Positions 52,057 to 61,474 of a stretch of DNA of 64,000 bases are shown piece by piece. How positions within the stretch are numbered: the stretch's first letter is position 1; every line of letters begins with the position of its first letter. Position numbers and translations under genes: made by a program. This stretch comes from Streptomyces flavochromogenes. GTDB lineage: Bacteria; Actinomycetota; Actinomycetes; Streptomycetales; Streptomycetaceae. The notes under the pieces are model-generated. The model was not told where the DNA came from. It did no database searches and was given only the letters and a program-made list of their open reading frames with translations. The DNA lies in assembly GCF_000717595.1 (NCBI RefSeq), contig NZ_JNZO01000005.1:1-64000 (forward strand). The letters run 5' to 3'.

Positions 52057-52097
52057 CGAAGGGCCGGTCCCCCCCACCCGGGGGGGCCGGCCCTTCG
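52057..52097. terminator. Bidirectional terminator
   Basis: Inverted arms (52057-52075, ending CCCCCCC, and 52080-52097, GGGGGGGCCGGCCCTTCG) with a short loop, between the convergent permease and cyclopropane synthase genes. Confidence 0.8.
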
Positions 52098-52104
52098 GCG
52101 TACG

Positions 52105-53412
52105 TCAGGTCTTCTCGTTCCAGACCCGCGGCCGCAGCGCCGTGCCGCTCTTCCCCGACACCGGGGTCTTCACGGCGAGGAACTGGTTCACGCCGATCCG
52201 GTTGCGCTCGAAGGAGACCGCCGAGGCCGCCATGTAGAGCCGCCAGATCCTCGCCCGGCCCGGCGAGGTGAGCCGGACCGCCCGGTCCCACTGCCGCTCC
52301 AGGTTGGCCACCCAGCGGCGCAGGGTGAGGGCGTAGTGCTCGCGGATCGCCTCCACGTCCCTGACCTCGAAGCCGGCGTCCTCCAGGGTGCTCAGCGTGC
52401 GGCCCATGGGGGCGAGTTCGCCGTCGGGGAAGACGTACGCGTCGATGAAGGGGTCGATCTCGTACGCCTTCTCGTCGGGCTCGGGGCGCCGCGAGATCTG
52501 GTGGTTGAGGAGCCGTCCGCCGGGCTTGAGGAGCCCGTACAGGATGTCGGCGTACTCCCGGTACCGGACGGCGCCGACGTGCTCGGCCATGCCGATCGAG
52601 GAGATCGCGTCGTACGGGCCGTCCGTGACGTCCCGGTAGTCCTGGACGCGGATCTCGATCAGCTCGGTCAGGCCCTCGTCGGCGATCCGCTTGCGGGCGT
52701 ACGCGGCCTGCTCCCGGGAGAGGGTGATGCCGACGACCCTGGCCCCGTACTCCCGGGCGGCGTGGAGGGCCATGGAGCCCCATCCGCAGCCCACGTCGAG
52801 GAGCCGGTCGCCCTCCTTCAGGTTCAGCTTGCGGGCGATCAGGTCCAGCTTGTCGCGCTGGGCGTCCTCCAGGGTCGCGTCGGGGCCGTCGGAGGCCCAG
52901 TACGCGCACGAGTAGACCATCGACGGGCCGAGGACCAGCTCGTAGAAGTCGTTGCCCACGTCGTAGTGGTGACTGATCGCCTGCTTGTCGCGGCGCCGGG
53001 TGTGCCGACCGCCGCTGCGGCCGCGCATCTCCTCGGCCGGCGGCTGCGGCGGCAGCGGCGGACCGGACAGTTTGAGCAGGGCGCCGGCGGCGGCGCGCAG
53101 CCGCGGGTCGCGCGCGGACGCGAGCAGCCCCCTGGTGTCCTCGTCACGCTCCCAGAGAAGGCCCGAGAGCCCGTCCAGAAGGGCGTACAGGTCTCCCTCG
53201 ACATCCAGCTCTCCGGCCACCCAGGCGCGGGCCAGGCCCAGTTCGCCGGGTTTCCAGATCATCCTCCGCAGGGCGCGGCGATCGCGGACGATCAGGACGG
53301 GGCCGCCCACTGGTCCGGCTTCACTGCCGTCCCAGGCTCGCAGCCGGACCGGGAGCGGTCCGCCCAGCAGCTCCTCTGCGAGACTCGTCAGCCGCGACGC
53401 GGCGTCGGCCAT
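52105..53412 (-). CDS. Cyclopropane-fatty-acyl-phospholipid synthase-family methyltransferase
   Basis: A 435-residue SAM-dependent enzyme. Unique N-terminal part (about 1-130), then ISHHYDVGNDFYELVLGPSM and SCAYWASD of the family, the SAM loop RLLDVGCGWGSMALHAA, GITLSREQAAYARKRI and YVFPDGELAPMG. It adds a methylene or methyl group to unsaturated acyl chains of membrane lipids. I start at the ATG at 53412, with GGAGGT 7 bases before; a GTG nine bases upstream is possible. Confidence 0.92.
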   Translation of the reverse strand: MADAASRLTSLAEELLGGPLPVRLRAWDGSEAGPVGGPVLIVRDRRALRRMIWKPGELGLARAWVAGELDVEGDLYALLDGLSGLLWERDEDTRGLLASARDPRLRAAAGALLKLSGPPLPPQPPAEEMRGRSGGRHTRRRDKQAISHHYDVGNDFYELVLGPSMVYSCAYWASDGPDATLEDAQRDKLDLIARKLNLKEGDRLLDVGCGWGSMALHAAREYGARVVGITLSREQAAYARKRIADEGLTELIEIRVQDYRDVTDGPYDAISSIGMAEHVGAVRYREYADILYGLLKPGGRLLNHQISRRPEPDEKAYEIDPFIDAYVFPDGELAPMGRTLSTLEDAGFEVRDVEAIREHYALTLRRWVANLERQWDRAVRLTSPGRARIWRLYMAASAVSFERNRIGVNQFLAVKTPVSGKSGTALRPRVWNEKT

Positions 53413-53520
53413 GGTGCACACCTCCGTGATCTCGTGCCCCAGAAATGCTCGTCACCAAGGGAACACCGTCCGTAGGCGTTTGCAGTCCCGGCGCAGCGCA
53501 ATCAGTCGGCAAAACACGCG

Positions 53521-53556
53521 AAGGGCCGTCCGCACCACGGATGGCGGACGGCCCTT
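53521..53556 (-). terminator. Terminator of the NADH dehydrogenase gene
   Basis: Arms AAGGGCCGTCCGC (53521-53533) and GCGGACGGCCCTT (53544-53556) with T residues after the second arm, between ndh and the cyclopropane synthase gene. Confidence 0.75.
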
Positions 53557-53616
53557 TTACGGCCTTGCGTGTACTGCTTGGTCCTGCTCGGGTACTGCTG
53601 GTCCTGCGGGTGCCGC

Positions 53617-54996
53617 TTAGGAGGCCTTGGCCTTCTCCTGCGCCGGGGCGGCCGGCGCGGGGGCGGGCTTGGCCGCCTCGTAGAACTCCTCGCGCGGCGT
53701 CTCCATGGCACCCAGGGAGACGACCTCGCGCTTGAGGAACATCGCGAGGGTCCAGTCGGCGAAGACGCGGATCTTGCGGTTCCAGGTCGGCATCGCCATG
53801 CCGTGGTAGCCACGGTGCATGTACCAGGCGAGACGGCCCTTGAGCTTGATCTTCACCTTGCCCATGACGATCATCGCCACGCCCTTGTGCAGGCCGAGGC
53901 CGGCCACCGCGCCCTTGTTGGCGTGGCTGTACTCCTTCTGCGGGAAGCCGCGCATGCCGGCCACCACGTTGTCGCCGAGGACCTTGGCCTGGCGCAGGGC
54001 GTGCTGGGCGTTCGGCGGGCACCAGGCGTTCGGGTTGCCCGCCTTGCGGCCGACCATGTCCGGGACCTGGGCGTTGTCGCCCGCGGCCCACGCGTAGTCG
54101 AGACCGTTGATCTGGAGCTTCTCGTTGCAGTCCACGTGGCCGCGGGGGCCGAGCGGCAGACCGAAGCGGGAGAGCGCCGGGTTCGGCTTCACGCCGGCGG
54201 TCCACACGATCGTGTTGGAGTCGACCTCGAGGCCGTTCTTCAGCACGACGTGGCCGTCGACGCAGGAGTCCATGGAGGTCTCGAGGTAGATCTCGATCCC
54301 GCGGCTCTCCAGGTGCTCCTTGCCGTACTGGCCGAGCTTGGGGCCCACCTCGGGAAGGATCTTGTCGGCCGCGTCGACCAGGACGAAGCGCATGTCCTCG
54401 CGCGACACGTTCTGGTAGTACTTCGCGGCGTCCCGGGCCAGGTCCTCGACCTCGCCGATGGTCTCCGCGCCGGCGAAGCCGCCGCCCACGAAGACGAAGG
54501 TCAGCGCCTTGCGGCGGACCTCCTCGTCGGTGGTCGAGTCGGCCTTGTCGAGCTGCTCGAGGACGTGGTTGCGCAGGCCGATGGCCTCCTCGATGCCCTT
54601 CATTCCGATGCCCTGCTCGGCGAGGCCGGGGATCGGGAAGGTACGGGAGACTGCGCCCATCGCGATGACGAGGTAGTCGAAAGGCAGCTCGTACGCCTCG
54701 CCGACGAGCGGCGCGATCGTGGCGACCTTGCGGTCCTGGTCGATGGTGGTGACCCGGCCGGTGAGCACCTCGGCTCCGCGCACGACGCGTCGCAGCGGGA
54801 CGACGACGTGGCGCGGCGAGATGCTGCCGGCGGCGGCTTCGGGGAGGAAGGGCTGGTAGGTCATGTACGACCGCGGGTCGACGACCGTGACGGTCGCCTC
54901 CGCGTAGCGCATCTTCTTGAGGATGCGCCGAGCTGCGTACAGGCCTACGTACCCGCCGCCTACTACGAGGATCCTGGGACGCTCCGTGGTGCTCAT
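53617..54996 (-). CDS. ndh: Type II NADH dehydrogenase
   Basis: A 459-residue FAD enzyme that passes electrons from NADH to menaquinone without pumping protons. FAD loop RILVVGGGYVGLYAARR, the NAD loop TFVFVGGGFAGAETIGEV, the second FAD motif AWAAGDNAQVPD, and a C-terminal amphipathic region (HRGYHGMAMPTWNRKIRVF) for membrane attachment are visible. A Pro/Ala-rich tail ends it. The ATG at 54996 is preferred; a longer open frame upstream lacks support. In S. coelicolor this gene (SCO3092) is, to my recollection, a target of the redox regulator Rex. Confidence 0.92.
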   Translation of the reverse strand: MSTTERPRILVVGGGYVGLYAARRILKKMRYAEATVTVVDPRSYMTYQPFLPEAAAGSISPRHVVVPLRRVVRGAEVLTGRVTTIDQDRKVATIAPLVGEAYELPFDYLVIAMGAVSRTFPIPGLAEQGIGMKGIEEAIGLRNHVLEQLDKADSTTDEEVRRKALTFVFVGGGFAGAETIGEVEDLARDAAKYYQNVSREDMRFVLVDAADKILPEVGPKLGQYGKEHLESRGIEIYLETSMDSCVDGHVVLKNGLEVDSNTIVWTAGVKPNPALSRFGLPLGPRGHVDCNEKLQINGLDYAWAAGDNAQVPDMVGRKAGNPNAWCPPNAQHALRQAKVLGDNVVAGMRGFPQKEYSHANKGAVAGLGLHKGVAMIVMGKVKIKLKGRLAWYMHRGYHGMAMPTWNRKIRVFADWTLAMFLKREVVSLGAMETPREEFYEAAKPAPAPAAPAQEKAKAS

Positions 54997-55238
54997 GAGA
55001 TCGAGTATCCACCCCTCCTGAGGGGGGTGCTCGTGCGCCCCTTCACAAGGTCTCCGGACACCTCTGCTACACTCCGCCGCCCACGTGATCCATGTCATGG
55101 TGCTGCAAAGGAACCGGGGTACCGGGGCGAACGTTGTTCACCCCTTGTGAACTGGCCCGGAGAGCTTCCGTTAACGCTGTACCAGGGGGGCCGTTCACGC
55201 GATGGAAACAACGAGCGAATCGGGCCCCACGCCTGCGA

Positions 55239-55300
55239 AAGGGCCCTGAGGCACCCCCCGGAAGGCCCAAAGACCCCCTTCGGGCGCCGCCAGGGCCCTT
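55239..55300. terminator. Terminator-like hairpin ahead of ndh
   Basis: Arms AAGGGCCCTG (55239-55248) and CAGGGCCCTT (55291-55300), followed on the plus strand by TTTCC. It lies between ppx and ndh, both transcribed leftward, so it probably ends the ppx-side transcript in spite of its better T-run on the other strand. Confidence 0.55.
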
Positions 55301-55304
55301 TTCC

Positions 55305-55322
55305 TTGTGAAGAACTTCACGA
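55305..55322. promoter_or_regulatory. Rex-operator-like sequence
   Basis: TTGTGAAGAACTTCACGA fits the actinobacterial Rex operator pattern TTGTGAA-N4-TTCACAA with one mismatch. Half-sites TTGTGAA also occur near 55041-55047 (minus strand) and 55145-55151. It is about 310 bases from the ndh start and 45 bases from the ppx stop, so which promoter it serves is uncertain. Confidence 0.4.
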
Positions 55323-55366
55323 ACTTTCCCGACGACATGTCGTCGGAGGGCGTCGATAGGTGCCCG

Positions 55367-56278
55367 CTATGCCACGGATAGGGCGATCCCATCGAGGATG
55401 TCGTGCTCGCTGACGACGACCTCGTGGGCTCCGACCCGCTCGACGATCTCCCTCAGGACGATCGCGCCGGCGATGATCACGTCGACCCGACCGGGGTGGA
55501 TGACGGGGATCGCGGCCCGCTCCGCGTGCGTGGAGGCGAGCAGCCGGTCGGTGACCTCGGCGACCTGGGCGGCGGAGATCCGGGCGTGGTGGATCTTCTC
55601 GGAGTCGTACTCCGGGAGCCCGAGGGCGATGGCGGCGACCGTGGTGACCGATCCGGCGAGCCCGACGAGGGTCTCGGCGCTGTCGATCGGGACGGTCTCG
55701 GCCGCCAGGTCGAGCGCGGCCCGGACGTCGGCGCGGATCGCGTCGGCCTCCTCGGCGGTCGGCGGGTCGTGCCGGACGTGCCGCTCGGTGAGCCGGACGC
55801 AGCCGATGTCGACGGAGCGGGCCGCCTCGACGTGCCGGTTGCCCACGACGAACTCGGTCGAGCCGCCGCCGATGTCCACGACCAGACGGCGGTCGTCCCC
55901 GTGCAGCTCGCCGGTGGCGCCGGTGAAGGAGAACGCGGCCTCCTGGTCGCCGGTGATCACCTCGGGCTCGACGCCGAGGATCTCCACGACCCCGTTCACG
56001 AAGTCCGCGCGGTTCTCGGCGTCGCGGGAGGCGGAGGTGGCGACGAAGCGCAGCTTCTCGGCGCCCAGCTCCTTGATGACCTCGGCGTACGCGCGGCAGG
56101 CGGCGAAGGTCCGCTCCAGGGCCTCGGGGGCGAGCCGGCCGGTCTTGTCGACGCCCTGCCCGAGCCGGACGATCGTCATCCGCCGGTCCAGCTCGATCAG
56201 CTCACCCTCGGGGTGGATGTCGGCGACGAGGAGGCGGATGGAGTTCGTGCCGCAGTCGATTCCGGCGACCCGGGTCAC
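55367..56278 (-). CDS. Exopolyphosphatase/pppGpp phosphohydrolase (Ppx/GppA)
   Basis: A 303-residue ASKHA-fold enzyme. RVAGIDCGTNSIRLLVADI is the phosphate-1 motif and RLVVDIGGGSTEFVVG the phosphate-2 motif; the catalytic Glu region is FVATSASRDAENR, and LVGLAGSVTTVAA is the adenosine-like loop. It is short, lacking the C-terminal HD domain of the large Ppx. It removes terminal phosphate from polyphosphate or (p)ppGpp. The GTG at 56278 overlaps the DUF501 stop (GTGA); the two are coupled. Confidence 0.93.
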   Translation of the reverse strand: MTRVAGIDCGTNSIRLLVADIHPEGELIELDRRMTIVRLGQGVDKTGRLAPEALERTFAACRAYAEVIKELGAEKLRFVATSASRDAENRADFVNGVVEILGVEPEVITGDQEAAFSFTGATGELHGDDRRLVVDIGGGSTEFVVGNRHVEAARSVDIGCVRLTERHVRHDPPTAEEADAIRADVRAALDLAAETVPIDSAETLVGLAGSVTTVAAIALGLPEYDSEKIHHARISAAQVAEVTDRLLASTHAERAAIPVIHPGRVDVIIAGAIVLREIVERVGAHEVVVSEHDILDGIALSVA

Positions 56279-56826
56279 TCCGCCCCCTCCTTCTTCTCCT
56301 CGTCCTCGTCCGCGCACGGCGTGACGCAGGCGCCCTTCGCCCACCACTCCGGCAGCATCGCGAGCGCCTCGTCGCCGAACGGGTTCACACCCGGCCCGGC
56401 GGCCAGCGAGTGACCGACGAGGACGTGCAGGCACTTCACGCGGTCCGGCATGCCGCCGGCGCTCGGAAAGCCCTCCAGGACCTCGATGGCGTCACGGCGC
56501 GCGATGTAGTCCTCGTGCGCGGCCCGGTAGGCGGCGGCGAGCTCGGGGTCGGTGGCGAGCCGGGCCTGCATCTCCTTCATGACCCCGTTGGCCTCCAGGG
56601 TCCCGATGGCCGAGGCCGCCCGGGGGCAGGTCAGGTAGTACGTGGTCGGGAACGGCGTGCCGTCGGGAAGCCGGGGCGCGGTCTCGACGACGTCCGGGTT
56701 GCCGCACGGGCAGCGGTGCGCGATGGCGCGCAGGCCGCGGGGCGGCCGGCCGAGCTGGAGCTCGAAGGCGGCGATGTCCCGCTCGGTGGGCTCGGTGCGT
56801 TCGGTCTGCGGAGGGGGCGTTTCCAT
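56275..56826 (-). CDS. DUF501 protein
   Basis: A 183-residue protein of unknown function, commonly found between divIC and ppx in actinobacteria (recollection). DIAAFELQLGRPPRGLRAIA, the Cys pair CPCGNPDVV, and later RVKCLHVLVGHSLAAGPG with GACVTPC are visible. The Cys residues suggest a possible metal site. No membrane segment. The ATG at 56826 lies 32 bases after the divIC stop. Confidence 0.9.
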   Translation of the reverse strand: METPPPQTERTEPTERDIAAFELQLGRPPRGLRAIAHRCPCGNPDVVETAPRLPDGTPFPTTYYLTCPRAASAIGTLEANGVMKEMQARLATDPELAAAYRAAHEDYIARRDAIEVLEGFPSAGGMPDRVKCLHVLVGHSLAAGPGVNPFGDEALAMLPEWWAKGACVTPCADEDEEKKEGAE

Positions 56827-56858
56827 GTCTGCCTTGCTCGTCTGGTGCGGAGGAGGGG

Positions 56859-57329
56859 TCAGGGGCGGTCGGCGTGGTCGACGCCGTCCCAGAGGTTGTC
56901 GTACCAGGGGCGGTCCGCCGCACCCTGGTCGCCGCGGGGCCGTTGCTCCGCGGCGGGGTCGTTCACGGTGAAGCCGGTCTCGCCGGGCAGCAGGTAGTGG
57001 AGGTGCTCGCGGGCGAGGCGGCGGACGTAGGCCGGGTCCTGGAGGCGGGCCTTCTCGTCCCTGAGCTCCTCGACCCGGCGGGCGGCCTCGGCGGCCCTGC
57101 GCTCCTGCTCGGCGATCTCGCCCTGCTGGGAGACGTAGCTCCGCATCGGGTAGGCGAGCGCCACGACGAGGGAGCAGACGACCAGGGCGAGGAAGGCCGC
57201 GCGGCCGGTGAGCCGGGAGCGGCGGGCCTGGCGGCGGGTCTGGGAGCGGTAGACACGGGCGGCGGTCTGCTCGCCGAGCAGTCTGATCCGGGTCGCGGTG
57301 GAGAACCGGTCCCGGTCCTTCGCGGCCAT
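56859..57329 (-). CDS. DivIC/FtsB-family septum formation initiator
   Basis: A 156-residue bitopic protein: a basic cytoplasmic N-terminus, one membrane segment at about 43-61 (AAFLALVVCSLVVALAYPM), then a heptad-type coiled coil (IAEQERRAAEAARRVEELRD), and LAREHLHYLLPGETGF near the end, the standard DivIC motif. It takes part in the cell-division complex with DivIB/FtsL. The start ATG at 57329 is supported by the basic N-terminus. Confidence 0.93.
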   Translation of the reverse strand: MAAKDRDRFSTATRIRLLGEQTAARVYRSQTRRQARRSRLTGRAAFLALVVCSLVVALAYPMRSYVSQQGEIAEQERRAAEAARRVEELRDEKARLQDPAYVRRLAREHLHYLLPGETGFTVNDPAAEQRPRGDQGAADRPWYDNLWDGVDHADRP

Positions 57330-57430
57330 GTCGTGTCGCCTCCCCTGTTCACGCGGACGTCCCCGCACACGGTACGGGACCGAGTACGGGGACGTACGGA
57401 AGCTGCCCTGCGGAGGGGCTCAGCCGTTGA

Positions 57431-59074
<1,644 letters not shown>

Positions 59075-59782
59075 TCACTTCAGGTGAAGCTGCTGGCCCG
59101 GGTAGATGAGGTCGGCGTTCTCGACGACGTCCTTGTTCAGCTCGAAGAGCTTGGCCCAGCCGCCCTTGACGCCGTGCGCCTGGGCGATCTTGCCGAGGGT
59201 GTCGCCGGTCACGACCTTGTACTCGCCGTCACCCTTCTTGACCTTCTTGCCGGTCGGGGTGGTGACGGTCTTCTTCGCGGCGGCCTGCGGAGCGGCCTGC
59301 TGCTGCGTGGCCTTCTTCGGGGCCTGGCGCTGCTCGCTGCGGGTGGTCGGCTGCTCGGCCTTCCGCTCCTGCTGCTGCGGCGCGCTCTCGGCGGCACCGG
59401 TGTTCGGCGAGGCGCCGGAGAGGCCCACGCCGCAGGACGGCCAGGCACCCTTGCCCTGGCCCGCGAGGACCTTCTCGGCGATGGCGATCTGCTGGGACTT
59501 CGACGCCTGGTTGGCGGTCGCGGCGTAGGCGGTGCCGCCGTACGCGGCCCAGGTGGAGGCCGAGAACTGCAGGCCGCCGTAGTAGCCGTTGCCCGTGTTG
59601 ATGGACCAGTTGCCACCGGACTCGCACGCGGCGACGGTGTCCCACTCGGAGACCGTGGCGGCCGAGGCGGTGCCCGCGGTCATCAGCGGGGCGGCCACGG
59701 CGACACCGGTGACGCCGACGAGCGTGGCGACCTGGGTGGCCTTGGAGGGACGACGGTGTTTGCCCTTGCCGGAAAACAGCAT
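59075..59782 (-). CDS. rpfA: Secreted resuscitation-promoting factor with LysM domain (RpfA-like)
   Basis: A 235-residue secreted protein. Signal peptide to about residue 42 (VAVAAPLMTAGTASA-A). The Rpf lysozyme-like domain (about 43-120) has WDTVAACESGGNWSINTG with the catalytic Glu and GYYGGLQFSASTWAAYGG. A Gln/Ala/Lys-rich linker follows, then a LysM domain (about 185-235; YKVVTGDTLGKIAQAHG and IYPGQQLHL) binding peptidoglycan. Rpfs cut peptidoglycan to support germination and exit from dormancy. The ATG at 59782 with GAGGAG upstream is the start. The c-di-AMP riboswitch precedes it, as known for S. coelicolor rpfA. Confidence 0.92.
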   Translation of the reverse strand: MLFSGKGKHRRPSKATQVATLVGVTGVAVAAPLMTAGTASAATVSEWDTVAACESGGNWSINTGNGYYGGLQFSASTWAAYGGTAYAATANQASKSQQIAIAEKVLAGQGKGAWPSCGVGLSGASPNTGAAESAPQQQERKAEQPTTRSEQRQAPKKATQQQAAPQAAAKKTVTTPTGKKVKKGDGEYKVVTGDTLGKIAQAHGVKGGWAKLFELNKDVVENADLIYPGQQLHLK

Positions 59783-59794
59783 GGAGATTCTCCT

Positions 59795-59955
59795 CACCGA
59801 CGCCTGTGAGGTGAGCTGTCGGGTTCGGGCCGGAAAGTTGCCCGGCCGCGCGTCCTAGCGCGCGGCTTCACCCCAAGCCGTTCACCGGCCGTCTGTCTCA
59901 ACGGCCGGGACCGGCACTTACCTTGGGTCCCCCACTCCTGCCTTCGGCGCTTGCG
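59795..59955 (-). ncRNA. c-di-AMP (ydaO/yuaA) riboswitch in the rpfA leader
   Basis: On the minus strand the 5' UTR contains the family hallmarks in order: GGGGGACCC (near 59936-59927), GGGGTGAAGCC (near 59875-59864) and, just before the ribosome site, CCGAACCCGACAGCT (59829-59815) followed by CACCTCACAGGCGTC. These match the conserved 5' and 3' parts of the ydaO motif. When c-di-AMP is bound, expression is expected to fall. Exact ends are approximate. Confidence 0.88.
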
Positions 59956-60030
59956 CGACGACAATTCCCATCGGCCGACGGCAGGATTCGGCGTTTCGGT
60001 CGACGGGGCCCGCGGTGGCGAGCGGTGATG

Positions 60031-60060
60031 ACCGTAGACACAGACCCACCGGAAGTTCAA
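60031..60060 (-). promoter_or_regulatory. Candidate rpfA promoter
   Basis: Minus strand: TTGAAC (60060-60055), 18-base spacer, TACGGT (60036-60031), about 80 bases upstream of the riboswitch. Plausible vegetative-type -35/-10, by eye only. Confidence 0.4.
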
Positions 60061-60217
60061 AGAGGCATATTGCGGAAATAACGCCCCTACTTGCCTTCCG
60101 GTGGGGGGTGTTTGTGCAGGTGAGAGGCGACAGAAGCAAAGTTTGCGGGCGTGACACGCCAGTTGGGGCGAAGAGACCCATGTCTCACTTGCCCAGAACC
60201 GGACATACGCCCCCGAA

Positions 60218-61324
60218 TCACTTCGCCGGCGCGATCGAACCGTTCGTCAGATCGAGGGCCTGACCAGGGAGGATGAGATCCGGATCGAGGCCCACGGTCT
60301 GCCGGTTGGCGTCATAGAGGGCGGTCCAGCCTCCGGGGAGTTCGTTCTCCTGTGCAATGTCGGACAGATTGTCGCCCGGCTGCACGAGGTAGGAGCCCGA
60401 CTTGCCCTGACTGTCCGTTGCGTCCGATTCCTTCGACGCGTCAGCCGGAGCCTTCTCCAGGGGGTTTTCAGTCAGCTTGCTGCCCGATGAAGCATGTCTA
60501 CCCGATTCGGTAGAACTGTCCGGGTTGCCGGTTTCCTCCGGAGCCGCGTCACCCCGGTGCTTGCCGGTACCGGGAGTGGCCGACGACGCGTCATCCGTCG
60601 GGCCGCCGGGCGTGGTGGCTCCCGGCACACCGGGCGTACCGGGCGTACCGGGCGTAACGGACTCATCGGGCGCACCCGGAGTCGTGGGTACGGTCGGGTG
60701 GCTCGGATCGGTCGACACGGAGGGGCTCGCCGGGGTGGTCGGCGTGACGGGAGCGGTCGGCGAGACGGGAGTGGCGGGCGCGGTGGGCGATGCCGTCTCC
60801 GCGGCCTTCTTGGCATCCTTGGACTCCTTCGCCTCCTCCGAGGACCCCTCGGAGGTCCCGGGAAGGCCGGTGGTCCAGTTCGACTCGGGAACCGGCCCCG
60901 TGGGCGCATGGGGGATGTTCGCGGGGCCGGGGTCCACGCCGGGCGAGGTGCCGTCGTTCGTCAGGCCGGCGATCGGCGCGCAGGTGGCCCACTCGGTGGA
61001 GCCCTTGGCAAGGGCCTTCTCGGCCACCGCGATCTGCTGGGCGCGGCTGGCCAGGTCGGGGCTGGGCGCGTAGGCCAGACCGCCGTTCCGCTCCCAGCTG
61101 TCCTGGGTGAACTGGAGCCCGCCGTACATGCCGTTGCCGAAGTTGGCGCTCCACTGGCCGCCGGACTCGCATTCGGCGACGCGGTCCCAGGTGGCGGCGT
61201 CCGCGGCGGAGGCGGACCCGGTGGCGAGCAGCGGCAGCGCCATGGCGGAGCCGGTCACACCCGCGGCGACGACGATGGCGGGGGCCTGACGGGGGCGACG
61301 GTGACGTCCGTTCCCGGAACGCAT
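60218..61324 (-). CDS. Secreted Rpf protein with long Pro/Thr/Ser linker and C-terminal LysM
   Basis: A 368-residue secreted paralog of the neighbouring Rpf. Signal peptide ends near ATGSASA. The Rpf domain (about 42-120) has WDRVAECESGGQWSANFG with the catalytic Glu and MYGGLQFTQDSWERNGG. A linker of about 160 residues is rich in Pro, Thr and Ser (TPVSPTAPVTPTTPASPSV; PGTPGTPGVPG), typical of O-glycosylated wall proteins. A LysM domain ends it (YLVQPGDNLSDIAQ; LILPGQALDL). The ATG at 61324 begins with the basic MRSGNGRHRRPRQ. In S. coelicolor the corresponding pair is RpfA/RpfC, from memory. Confidence 0.92.
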   Translation of the reverse strand: MRSGNGRHRRPRQAPAIVVAAGVTGSAMALPLLATGSASAADAATWDRVAECESGGQWSANFGNGMYGGLQFTQDSWERNGGLAYAPSPDLASRAQQIAVAEKALAKGSTEWATCAPIAGLTNDGTSPGVDPGPANIPHAPTGPVPESNWTTGLPGTSEGSSEEAKESKDAKKAAETASPTAPATPVSPTAPVTPTTPASPSVSTDPSHPTVPTTPGAPDESVTPGTPGTPGVPGATTPGGPTDDASSATPGTGKHRGDAAPEETGNPDSSTESGRHASSGSKLTENPLEKAPADASKESDATDSQGKSGSYLVQPGDNLSDIAQENELPGGWTALYDANRQTVGLDPDLILPGQALDLTNGSIAPAK

Positions 61325-61474
61325 AGAAGCGCCTTTCGCGTGACGACTGTGTGGACAGACTCAGTTGTCGGACATGGCCGAATTACTCAACCTCGTTGAC
61401 GAACCGAGCTGACGGGGAAGGTAGCCGTATTCGAACGCTCATCACAAGTCGATGCACCCGCGATCACGCGAAGA

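Noticed and set aside
49277..52909. Minus-strand open frame of about 1,200 codons
   Set aside because: Opposite the well-supported ABC permease; amino acid composition (Asp/Gly/Arg/Glu/Val-rich, no domain) marks it as an antisense shadow.
55136..55152. GTTCAC-N5-GTGAAC inverted repeat as a second Rex operator
   Set aside because: The half-sites face the wrong way compared with TTGTGAA-N4-TTCACAA, so I treated only the 55305 site as a candidate.
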